DNA of 64,000 bases from Desulfonatronum thiodismutans (GTDB lineage: Bacteria > Desulfobacterota > Desulfovibrionia > Desulfovibrionales > Desulfonatronaceae): the NCBI RefSeq assembly GCF_000717475.1, contig NZ_JPIK01000006.1, forward strand, positions 111,672-175,671, given 5' to 3'. This document shows positions 51,706-61,353 of this stretch, piece by piece. Within the stretch, counting starts at the first letter, position 1. The number at the start of each line of letters is the position of its first letter. The translations under genes and the position numbers were made by a program. Under the pieces are notes generated by a model. It ran no database searches. It saw nothing but the letters and a program-made list of their open reading frames with translations, and was not told the origin of the DNA.

Positions 51706-52056
51706 ATGCCCTATAAGCACTGCATCGAATGCGGATCAGAATTTTACCATGAGCACGGCGAAGAGTGGAAAGTCAGGTGCCTGGATTGCTGGCGCGAACG
51801 TAGGAACAGCGGCGAATCGCCTCCCAGGCCGTGGAGCACGGATCACAGCTTTGAGATTCGCCAGCTACGTCAACAGATTTGGCGGCTTGAGGGGGAACTC
51901 CAGGCTCTCCGTACTCTCGAACCCCTGGCGGACATTGGTCGGTTTATCCAAGACCATGCCCGTGACCTCCTCTTTTTAGTCCATCCTGACAAGCACTCCG
52001 GCCATCCGAAGGCGAACCAGATCACCTCCTGGATAAACAGCGAGGTGAGACGATGA
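51706..52056 (+). CDS. Zinc-ribbon plus J-domain-like small protein
   Basis: This 116-residue protein starts with a zinc-ribbon pattern, CxxC near residue 6 and CxxC near residue 30 ('HCIECGSEF...VRCLDCW'). A coiled middle region follows. The C-terminus has 'DLLFLVHPDKHSGHPKANQI', which contains the HPD motif of DnaJ J-domains. This would let it call in an Hsp70, for example to act on a replication complex. It overlaps the primase gene by four bases (ATGA). Confidence 0.65.
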   Translation: MPYKHCIECGSEFYHEHGEEWKVRCLDCWRERRNSGESPPRPWSTDHSFEIRQLRQQIWRLEGELQALRTLEPLADIGRFIQDHARDLLFLVHPDKHSGHPKANQITSWINSEVRR

Positions 52057-54635
52057 AGGACTACATCCTCCAATTCCAAGAGCACATCGGGCAGGCAGGT
52101 CTCCGGCCATCCTCTATCTTGGCGGACGGCAACCTCCACAGGTGCCCGGTCGAAGGCGGCAAGCAGGGTACCCGAGACGGCGTTTACAAGCTACATCCTG
52201 ACCGGCCACCATCAGGATATTACAAAAACCACAAGACAGGCGAAGAAGGCACCTGGACGTCATCCACGAAGGAGGGCCTGTCCCAGGCTGACCGAGATCG
52301 ACTCCGGCAACGGATCGAGAAGGACCGGCAAGAGGCGGCGGCCAAGCTAAAGCGAGAGAGGCAGGCGACGGCGCGGGCAGCGCGGGCAATGCTGGCCAAG
52401 GCCGTGGATTGCTCCGGGTCTCACTATTTGGCCAAGAAGGGCGTGGGCACGGCTCCAGGTCTCAAAGAGCTCAAGGACGTGCTCCTGGTGCCCAGGCTGA
52501 ACGTCAAGGGAGAAGTCATCTCCCTGGTCAGGATTTGGGAGGACGGCACGAAGAAGAACCTCCCCGGCGCAACGTATCCAGGCGGTTTTTTTGCCATCAA
52601 GGGCGCGGACGGCCCTCTCCTGATTTGCGAAGGTGTATCGACTGGACTCTCCCTCCACATGGGCACCGGGCTGACCGTGGTTTGTTCTTTCGATTGCGGC
52701 AACCTCCTGGCCGTGGCCGAGGGTGCCCGGTCGAAGTATCCCGAGCGGGAAATCATCATTTGCGCGGACATGGACGGCCATCAACCCGGCAACCCTGGTT
52801 TGACCTACGCCACCAAAGCGACCCAGGCCGTGGACGGCAAGCTGGCGGTGCCATCCACCCCAGGCAAGGCCAAGGTCGATTTTAACGACGTTCACCAAGC
52901 CCTCGGGTTGGAGGTCGTCAAGGCCCAGGTGGAGGCGGCCCAGACCGTCGAACCAGATCCCCAAGCCCAAGATCATGCCCAAACTCAAGAGCAGAATCAG
53001 GCCGAGGCGGATCGTTGGCTGGCAGCGCAAAGGCTATTTCCTCGGGTGCCATTCCCGTGGGACGTGCTCCCGGACCGGATCACCACCTCCCTTAAGCAGT
53101 TGGCACGTTCATGCGCGGGCAGTGCCCTTGCTCTCCCTGGCGTGGCGTTGTCGGTCACAGCGGCAGCGGTCGGCAACCTTGTGGCGGTCTCTCCAAAGCG
53201 GTCATGGCGCGAACCTCTGATTTTTTACATGGCAGACATCAGAGAGAGCGGCGAAGGCAAGACGGCTCCTCTCTGGGAGCTTTGCAGGCCCATGATCCAG
53301 AGACAGGAGCAGGAGAACGAACGGGCAGATATGGATCAGCGAGAATATGACTCCTTGGACAAGAAGGACAAGTACAAGGCTGAGAAGCCCCGCCCTGCCC
53401 GTGGATACTTCGCCACTGGATGCACCCTCGAAGGTCTCCGGCAAGACCTGACCAGCAACCCCACGGGCGGCATCATCATCATTCAGAGCGAACTCTCTTC
53501 CTTTATCAGCGGTCAGAACCAGTACAAAGGCGGCGGCGATGACCGGGAGGGCTGGCTTTGTCTCCATGACGGGAGACCTGCCCGAGTTGTCAGGGCTGGC
53601 GGTCGGACGGCCTATATCAAGGGAGCGAGACCCCAGGTCACTGGCGGCATCCAGCCGGAGATATTCCGAAAAGCGTTCACCTCCCTGGACGGCGTTTATA
53701 TGACTGACGGCACGGTTTACAGGTTTTTGCCTACGTTTGAACCACCCTCCCACTTTGACCTGACCTCCGAGGCATGGACCGAGGAGAACCGGGTAGCGTG
53801 GGAGCAGGTCATCTCCAGGGCGTTGGCTTGGTCGGATCACAGAACGAACCAGGACCAAGGGCTGGACTTCAACGGACCGGACCGGCTGGATCTGATACTG
53901 GATCAGCAAGCCCAGGATCGGTTTTTTGATTGGCGCAACCACCTATCCAGCCAAAAGCACGAACTCCCGGCCCTGGTGCGAGGATTCACTCCAAAGACGG
54001 TCGGATATGCCCTCCGGCTTGCAGGTGCCCTCCATTTGCTCCGAGCGTTTGCGGCTGGAGAAGAACCCCGGCCCGTGTTGACCCTGGCAGGCATCGAGGA
54101 CGGCATCCGGCTGGCCATGTTCTACGCGGGGCAGGCCGTGGACGCCCTCCGGCTCCTCCAGGGCAAGGACGAAGCCCAGGTGCAGGAGGTCTCGGACCGA
54201 ACCCTTCGCCTTGCTCGAACCCTGGCGGACCTCAAGCTGGAGATCGACTCCGGGCGGCTGGCGGTCGGTCTCATTCAGGAGCGTTACAACCAGCGGACCA
54301 CCAAGACGGATCAGTTTAGGACGGCCAAGAGCATGGGCGCGTTTATCCGGTCTCTCAGACTGAGCGTCTCTGAGGGCAAGCATCATGCAAACGGTCGGCA
54401 AGGCGTTTTTTGTCTCCTCTGGGACCAAAAGGCCGAGGACTTCATCAAGAGATTTAAGGACGTTGTGGATCAAAAACAACGTGCTCCTCACTCGGAGACC
54501 GGCGCAAACGCTAAGTTTGAGGACGTTGAGGACATTGAGGGCTTTGCTCCCCACTCGGGAGAAGTTGAGAATACTGGACTTGAGGACGTTGAGGGCGTTG
54601 AGGACTTCATTTCAGAAGATGAAGTAATAATATGA
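52053..54635 (+). CDS. Toprim/DUF3987 primase-helicase-like replication protein
   Basis: This 860-residue protein has an N-terminal region like phage primases, with a Toprim-like core ('GPLLICEGVSTGLSLHMG' and 'IIICADMDGH'). The larger C-terminal part (about 330-760) matches DUF3987, a P-loop domain of phage and satellite replication proteins; 'IRESGEGKTAPLWEL' is its Walker A. The last 60 residues are acidic and repetitive ('FEDVEDIEGF', 'LEDVEGVEDF') and are encoded by the TTGAGGAC repeats. The start overlaps the J-like gene by ATGA. It is the likely replication initiator of this element. Confidence 0.8.
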   Translation: MKDYILQFQEHIGQAGLRPSSILADGNLHRCPVEGGKQGTRDGVYKLHPDRPPSGYYKNHKTGEEGTWTSSTKEGLSQADRDRLRQRIEKDRQEAAAKLKRERQATARAARAMLAKAVDCSGSHYLAKKGVGTAPGLKELKDVLLVPRLNVKGEVISLVRIWEDGTKKNLPGATYPGGFFAIKGADGPLLICEGVSTGLSLHMGTGLTVVCSFDCGNLLAVAEGARSKYPEREIIICADMDGHQPGNPGLTYATKATQAVDGKLAVPSTPGKAKVDFNDVHQALGLEVVKAQVEAAQTVEPDPQAQDHAQTQEQNQAEADRWLAAQRLFPRVPFPWDVLPDRITTSLKQLARSCAGSALALPGVALSVTAAAVGNLVAVSPKRSWREPLIFYMADIRESGEGKTAPLWELCRPMIQRQEQENERADMDQREYDSLDKKDKYKAEKPRPARGYFATGCTLEGLRQDLTSNPTGGIIIIQSELSSFISGQNQYKGGGDDREGWLCLHDGRPARVVRAGGRTAYIKGARPQVTGGIQPEIFRKAFTSLDGVYMTDGTVYRFLPTFEPPSHFDLTSEAWTEENRVAWEQVISRALAWSDHRTNQDQGLDFNGPDRLDLILDQQAQDRFFDWRNHLSSQKHELPALVRGFTPKTVGYALRLAGALHLLRAFAAGEEPRPVLTLAGIEDGIRLAMFYAGQAVDALRLLQGKDEAQVQEVSDRTLRLARTLADLKLEIDSGRLAVGLIQERYNQRTTKTDQFRTAKSMGAFIRSLRLSVSEGKHHANGRQGVFCLLWDQKAEDFIKRFKDVVDQKQRAPHSETGANAKFEDVEDIEGFAPHSGEVENTGLEDVEGVEDFISEDEVII
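54517..54605. repeat. TTGAGGAC repeats, locus B, inside the primase gene end
   Basis: Two groups of three octamers at exact 9-bp steps: 54517, 54526, 54535 and 54580, 54589, 54598 (TTGAGGAC, with TTGAGGGC variants at 54535 and 54589). TTAAGGAC at 54454 is the complement of the variant at 49624 in locus A. They encode the acidic tail of the primase. Confidence 0.65.
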
Positions 54636-54979
54636 GCATCCCCTCCAATATCCAGATCATCAAGCAGGGTGACAAGCTACGGATCAAGGGCTTGGCTTAC
54701 CTGCCCAAGGCAGAGCAGGCCCAGGTGGTGGATCACATCCGCCAAAACAAGGAGGCAATCCTCCTGGAGATCGAACGGGCTCTTGTTTCCGCGAAGGAAT
54801 TCATCGAGCTGGTCCGCATGGGCGCGGCCAAGTTGCACACTGACAGTATGGGCGGGCTTTGGTGGTCTGCAAAAGACCAGGACGCGGACTCGATCACGTT
54901 TTTAGCGAACCTCTGGATGGAGGCTTATCCGGAGATGTTCCAGGCCCTTTACCGGGGCGAACTTGACCAATTACTATAA
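54632..54979 (+). CDS. Hypothetical protein
   Basis: This 115-residue protein starts by ATGA overlap with the primase gene. The first 50 residues ('IIKQGDKLRIKGLAYLPKAE...VDHIRQNKEAILLEI') resemble the small docking domain (TubC_N-like) found in some phage replication proteins. The remainder is helical. The function is unknown; coupling suggests it works with the primase. Confidence 0.6.
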   Translation: MSIPSNIQIIKQGDKLRIKGLAYLPKAEQAQVVDHIRQNKEAILLEIERALVSAKEFIELVRMGAAKLHTDSMGGLWWSAKDQDADSITFLANLWMEAYPEMFQALYRGELDQLL

Positions 54980-54994
54980 AAATAGGAGCAAGAT

Positions 54995-55690
54995 ATGCTT
55001 ATCGTTAATGTTTTTTTTGCGATTCTGACTCAGGGTTTACGATCCGGGCGGCTAACCGTCTCAGACGAACGGACTACGCCCATCGACGAATTGCCGGATG
55101 CCTGCATCGGTTGGACTGCGGGCGAGGGCGAGGCGATGTTACACCCTGAGCGGACGATGGATGTCGTCAAGCGATTGACCGAGGAAGGAGGTATCACGTT
55201 TGAGGTGAAACCCCGCTTGCTCTGGAAACGTGTTGCCGAGGCCGGGTTGATCGTGGGAAGCGAGAAGGACCGGAACTCGCGCAAGATCACCGTGGGCGGA
55301 AAATACCAGAAAGTCGTTCACGTCTGGCTCACCCGTCCAGAATTGCCGACGGCCACGGCCCAGGAGGTGGAGGCCCCGGAGGTGAACCCGGCAGCCCAAG
55401 TTGTGACCGAGCCAGCGGCGGACCCAGCGGCGGACACTGACCAGCACAAGGCCATGAAGCGAGCGGTGGCGTGGATTAAACCACGAATTCACAGCCTGAA
55501 GCAAGCTGGATGGACGGCGCAAGCGCTTTTCCATGGTCCGGATTCCCTCGTCAGATCACCTTATTGGGAGCGGGCGACAGAGGCGAAAATCTATCCAGGC
55601 GGGATCGTGGGCTTCGAGGTTCCCGGTCCGATCTATTCATCAATCGTGAATGTGCGGCCTCCGTTTGAGGCACGACGAAGGCGAACGTGA
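54995..55690 (+). CDS. Hypothetical protein
   Basis: This 231-residue protein has AGGAG before its ATG. A first domain (about 45-115) looks like a winged helix: 'MDVVKRLTEEGGITFEVKPR' then 'VAEAGLIVGSEKDRNSRKIT'. A Pro/Ala/Glu-rich linker follows (about 118-150), then a basic C-terminal part. It is the last gene before the terminator at 55936. No family is recognised. Confidence 0.6.
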   Translation: MLIVNVFFAILTQGLRSGRLTVSDERTTPIDELPDACIGWTAGEGEAMLHPERTMDVVKRLTEEGGITFEVKPRLLWKRVAEAGLIVGSEKDRNSRKITVGGKYQKVVHVWLTRPELPTATAQEVEAPEVNPAAQVVTEPAADPAADTDQHKAMKRAVAWIKPRIHSLKQAGWTAQALFHGPDSLVRSPYWERATEAKIYPGGIVGFEVPGPIYSSIVNVRPPFEARRRRT

Positions 55691-55935
55691 TTTGATGGTT
55701 CTGGGAGTTTTTACAGTCCCTAAAGGGTGGTGGAGGACCACCTTCCCCTCTCAAGAGTTTTGCCCACCTATAAAAAGGGTTGCGACCCGGCCAAACAGCT
55801 AACCCCGTGCCCCGGCCCTGAAGGCTGACAACTGGGGGGCACAGGTACAGGGCCTCAGACGGGAAAAACACACTCAAGTCGGTGTTCCTTGGTTGAGTCA
55901 CACGAACCCTGGAAGACGGGCGTTTTTCGGCCCTG

Positions 55936-55972
55936 GCCGCCTATCTCTTAGTGGAGGTAGGCGGCTTTTTTT
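55936..55972 (+). terminator. Terminator ending the primase operon
   Basis: GCCGCCTATCTC at 55936-55947 pairs with GAGGTAGGCGGC at 55954-55965 (one G-T pair), followed by seven T. Confidence 0.9.
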
Positions 55973-56490
55973 GTGTGCTTTGCTCAACAAAATCTATCGA
56001 GGGCCGGATGATTTCCGGACTGACTGCTTCGCGCGATTGCTTCTGTACTGGGTTCAAGTTCGAATTTTTCATAACAGTATGTCATTACAGTTGCTTTAAG
56101 CCTGATTTTTTGTGTTGCTGGCTGGGCAACATTTTTGATATGGAATCCAATCAAAAGGGTATGTTGATTCTGGTCCTCACGAAATTTCGGCCTCGTCAGC
56201 GATACCATTTTTTCTGTCTGGAAAATATGCGAGCAGGATGAATTTGGCATGAAAGAATTGGTCGAAGGTGTTGCCGCTATCATAGTTTTTGTTTTTTTGG
56301 AATTTTTGGGAATTACGCATTCCAGGTTGGCAGGAAAGGACTTCAGGTTGGCATTGGCGTAGAAATGTCGCAATAAGAGACCAAGCCGTGCAGATTGTTG
56401 ATAGGGGTAGTCAGAAACAAACTCAGAACACTGACCAGAAGAATGTAGAGCTATTTCAGAGGAAATTTTAATCACACAAGGGGCCAGATA
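55973..56490. other. AT-richer gap, possible gene fragment on the minus strand
   Basis: The region is clearly more AT-rich than its surroundings. On the minus strand, about 56250-55984, the frame reads 'SLTRPKFREDQNQHTLLIGF' and 'KNVAQPATQKIRLKATVM', like the end of a beta-rich extracytoplasmic domain. No start with a ribosome binding site is visible and the N-terminal part does not look protein-like. It may be the remnant of a foreign gene. Confidence 0.3.
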
Positions 56491-56919
56491 ATGAGCAACC
56501 TACCGTTTCCTCAGTCCAATATGTATTGGATGCCGCGAAACAATCCACACTTGGCAGTGCAAATGCCAGACGGTCTGGAAGCAGTGGAGGACCCGGAGCA
56601 CTTCACCTGGATACTGGTGAACAACCTTCAATGGGAGATTCAACAGGACGAAGACCCGCTGAGTGCGGCAAGGTATCTGGTTTCTGAGTGGGAGATGGCC
56701 GGGCTGATCGACCAGTATCCGGACCCGAGGCTTCTGGCCGACGGAGACAGCCAAGAGTGGGGACAATTGTTTCAGAGAGAAGACCTTCAGATGCGGATAA
56801 AGCAGGCACTGGGGAGGGTCCGGTTCCCGATAAAACTGAAGCCAAGCAGGGCAGCAAAGGACATGTTCGACGATCTGACGATGTACGACCGAGTAAACGC
56901 ACTGATCGGTGAAATGTAG
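56491..56919 (+). CDS. Hypothetical protein
   Basis: This 142-residue protein is acidic with 'HFTWILVNNLQWEIQQDEDP' and 'YLVSEWEMAGLIDQYPDPRL'. An AAGGGG precedes the ATG. It stands alone between an AT-rich gap and hsdM. No family is recognised; a regulator or inhibitor for the restriction locus is conceivable. Confidence 0.6.
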   Translation: MSNLPFPQSNMYWMPRNNPHLAVQMPDGLEAVEDPEHFTWILVNNLQWEIQQDEDPLSAARYLVSEWEMAGLIDQYPDPRLLADGDSQEWGQLFQREDLQMRIKQALGRVRFPIKLKPSRAAKDMFDDLTMYDRVNALIGEM

Positions 56920-56962
56920 GAGAGCAAGAAAGGGGTTCTGGACGTAGCACTGAAATTGGAAC

Positions 56963-57076
56963 ATGAATGTGGCGGCTGGTATCCGAGAGGTAAAGGCCGG
57001 GATGACGAAACAGAAGTATGCGGAAATGCTGAACCTGATACCGCGTGAGGCGATGCGAGATTGGGCGGGCTTTTGA
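56963..57076 (+). CDS. Very small open frame before hsdM
   Basis: A 37-residue frame, mostly helical ('[20 protein letters not shown]'). It has no strong ribosome binding site. It could be a leader peptide for hsdM or a fragment. Little supports it beyond protein-like composition. Confidence 0.25.
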   Translation: MNVAAGIREVKAGMTKQKYAEMLNLIPREAMRDWAGF

Positions 57077-57101
57077 TAACTCAACACAACAAGGCAGGAA
57101 C

Positions 57102-58759
<1,658 letters not shown>

Positions 58760-58760
<1 letters not shown>

Positions 58761-59926
58761 TGTGGGAAAAAATGCGAATTTCTGATTTTGGGATGGTGGT
58801 GACTGGCAAAACCCCGTCCTCAAATAACCTTGAATTCTTTGGAGATACCTTCCCGTTCATTACACCAACGGATATGGGATCATGCCGTATTGTAGACACA
58901 GAACGAGGCATATCAAATGAAGGGTATAACAAATTTAAAAGACAAATATTACCACCAAAGTCAATTTGTTTTGTGTGCATTGGAGCAACTATAGGTAAAA
59001 TATGTTTGACTACGAAAGATAGTTTAACAAACCAACAAATCAATAGTGTTGTTGTTAACAAAAGCAAACATAATCCATTCTTTGTGTATTATTTGCTTTC
59101 AACTTTAGCTGAAAGGGTTAAAGGAATCGCGAGTGGTGCTGCAACACCGATTGTAAACAAAACTACTTTTGAGGACATTGAGGTTAAAGCCCCACCCCTC
59201 CCCACCCAACGCAAAATCGCCTCCATCCTCTCCGCCTACGACGACCTGATCGAGAACAACCAGCGCCGGATCAAGATTCTGGAGGAAATGGCGCAGAACC
59301 TCTACCGCGAATGGTTCGTCAAATTTCGCTTTCCCGGACATGAAAAGGTAAAGTTCGTGGAATCGCCGCTGGGGAGGATTCCGGAGGGGTGGGAGGTCAG
59401 AGAACTTGGTGATATTTTGAAATTGAATTATGGGAAGGCGTTAAAAAAAGAGGATCGCGTTGACGGTGACATTCCTGTATACGGCTCAAGTGGGATAGTT
59501 GGGTACCATAGGAGTGCCATAGCAAGTGGGCCTGGAATAATTGTTGGTCGGAAGGGTAACGTCGGTAGTATTTTTTGGTCGGATAGTAGATTTTACCCAA
59601 TAGATACGGTTTATTTTGTAACTTCAAATATCCCGCTACGCTTCCTCTTCTACGATCTTCAGACAAAAAACTTCTTAAACAATGATGCAGCAGTTCCAGG
59701 ATTAAACCGCAACCAAGCATATTCGCTAAATACCGTTATTCCATCATCCGATTTATTGGCAAAATTTTGTCAATTTGCAGATGACTTTGAACAGCAAGCT
59801 AGTGCACTTCGCCAAAAAAACTCCACCCTCCGCCGCACCCGCGACCTGCTCCTTCCCAAACTCATCTCCGGCGAGATTGACGTCTCTGACCTGGATATTG
59901 CCGCGCCCGAGGAGGTTGAGGCATGA
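58760..59926 (+). CDS. hsdS: Type I restriction-modification specificity subunit HsdS
   Basis: HsdS (388 residues) sets the DNA target of the complex. It has two target-recognition domains, about 1-140 and 205-340, each followed by a conserved helical spacer ('LPTQRKIASILSAYDDLIEN' and 'LRRTRDLLLPKLISGEIDV'). The target-recognition parts are encoded by AT-rich DNA and the spacers by GC-rich DNA, a mosaic typical of domain exchange. The ATG at 58760 overlaps the hsdM stop. Confidence 0.93.
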
Positions 59927-61353
59927 GGGTCGAGGAACTGCTGAAACGCCCGGAAGGCAAGTCCCTGGAGTTCAAGCAGGACATCTCCGCGCCGAAGAAT
60001 ATCCTCAAGTCTGTGATCGCTTTTGCCAACACCGCCGGCGGTACGGTGGTCATCGGGCGGGCTGACGACGGGACGATTGTCGGGGTGGATGACGTATTGG
60101 ACGCGGAAGAGCGTCTGGCCAATCTGATCGCTGACAGTATCGCCCCGGGCATGATGCCGGAAATTGAGGCCGTGACCGTGGCGGACAAGGCTTTGCTCCT
60201 GATCCGGGTGGCGCACTGGCCCGGGCCGTTTTACCTGAAAGCCAAAGGGCCGGAGGATGGGGTGTTTGTCCGGCTGGGGTCCACCAATCGTCAGGCGGAT
60301 GCGGCGACCTTGGAAGCCTTGCGGAGGTTGCACCATACCAGAACCTTCGACCAACTGCCCTGCGCGGGCACGGACGAATCCGACCTGGATCAAGCCGCCC
60401 TGCAACGATGGTTTGCCCACCAAAAAAGACCACTGAACGTGTCGGCCCTGGAATCTCTCGGCATGTTGACGCACCAGGGCGGGAGGCGGGTTGCCTCCAA
60501 CGCGGGCGTGATCCTTTTTGGAACGACCGAGGCGAGGCAGCGATGCTTTCCGGATGCCCGCATCTCCTGCGCCCGCTTCCTGGGGCGCGACAAGAGCGAG
60601 TTTCTTGACCGCCAGGACATGAACGGGCTGCTGGAAGCCTTGGTGGATGTACCGAAGTTCATTGCCCGCAATACGCGCCTCGCGTCCCGGATCAACGGCA
60701 TGCAACGGGAGGATGTTTCCGAATACAGCGCCGTGGCCCTGCGTGAAGTATTGGTCAACGCCGTAGCCCATGCTGATTACGCTCTCTCCGGGATGCGCTT
60801 TTTTGTCTCCATTTTTTCGGATCGATTGGAAATCCAGAGCCCGGGCATGTTCCCCTTTGGCATGACCCTGGAGAACTTCAAGGCCGGGGTCAGCCGGATC
60901 AGAAACCGGGCCATCTGCCGGGTGTTGCGCGAGATGGGCTTGATGGAAGAATGGGGCAGCGGCTATCAACGGATCACCAGCTCCTGCCGCCAAGGCGGCT
61001 ATCCTGAACTAGAATGGCTGGAACTCGGGTCGTGCGTCCGGGTTGTTTTTCCGTCGCGTCTGGAATTATCCACTGATGAGCCTGTCCGAGCCGCTACCGC
61101 AAATGACCCTGTAAGTGAGCCTGTAAACGATCCTGTAAATGAGCTTGTAAATGAACGGCAAAAGTGGTTTCTCGACCAACTGAAGCAGGGTGTTCCGGTG
61201 AAGGCCGAAGGTATCGTTCAGCACTGGGGTGTCAGTCCGGCCACGGCCAAGCGGGATATTGCCGCATTGCGTCAACGCAAAATCATTGAGTTTTCCGGTG
61301 CGCCCAAGACCGGCGTTTACCGGCTCAAAACGAAAAAGGAATCAGCTCCATGA
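59923..61353 (+). CDS. AlbA_2 (Schlafen-like) and GHKL-ATPase putative regulator
   Basis: This 476-residue protein has an N-terminal AlbA_2/Schlafen-like domain ('EGKSLEFKQDISAPKNILKS' and 'NTAGGTVVIGRADDG'), a C-terminal ATP-binding domain of the HATPase_c_4 type ('LREVLVNAVAHADY' and 'SPGMFPFGMTLENF') and a winged helix at the end ('VQHWGVSPATAKRDIAAL'). A linker repeats 'NDPV/SEPV/NELV' units, encoded by degenerate 12-base repeats at 61103-61157. Genes of this type often sit in type I loci. It overlaps hsdS and hsdR by ATGA, so all four are coupled. Confidence 0.88.
   Translation: MRVEELLKRPEGKSLEFKQDISAPKNILKSVIAFANTAGGTVVIGRADDGTIVGVDDVLDAEERLANLIADSIAPGMMPEIEAVTVADKALLLIRVAHWPGPFYLKAKGPEDGVFVRLGSTNRQADAATLEALRRLHHTRTFDQLPCAGTDESDLDQAALQRWFAHQKRPLNVSALESLGMLTHQGGRRVASNAGVILFGTTEARQRCFPDARISCARFLGRDKSEFLDRQDMNGLLEALVDVPKFIARNTRLASRINGMQREDVSEYSAVALREVLVNAVAHADYALSGMRFFVSIFSDRLEIQSPGMFPFGMTLENFKAGVSRIRNRAICRVLREMGLMEEWGSGYQRITSSCRQGGYPELEWLELGSCVRVVFPSRLELSTDEPVRAATANDPVSEPVNDPVNELVNERQKWFLDQLKQGVPVKAEGIVQHWGVSPATAKRDIAALRQRKIIEFSGAPKTGVYRLKTKKESAP

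Noticed and set aside
61103..61157. Degenerate 12-base tandem repeat, considered as a regulatory repeat
   Set aside because: It encodes an in-frame Pro-Val-Asn-Glu linker between domains of the AlbA_2 protein, which is a sufficient explanation.
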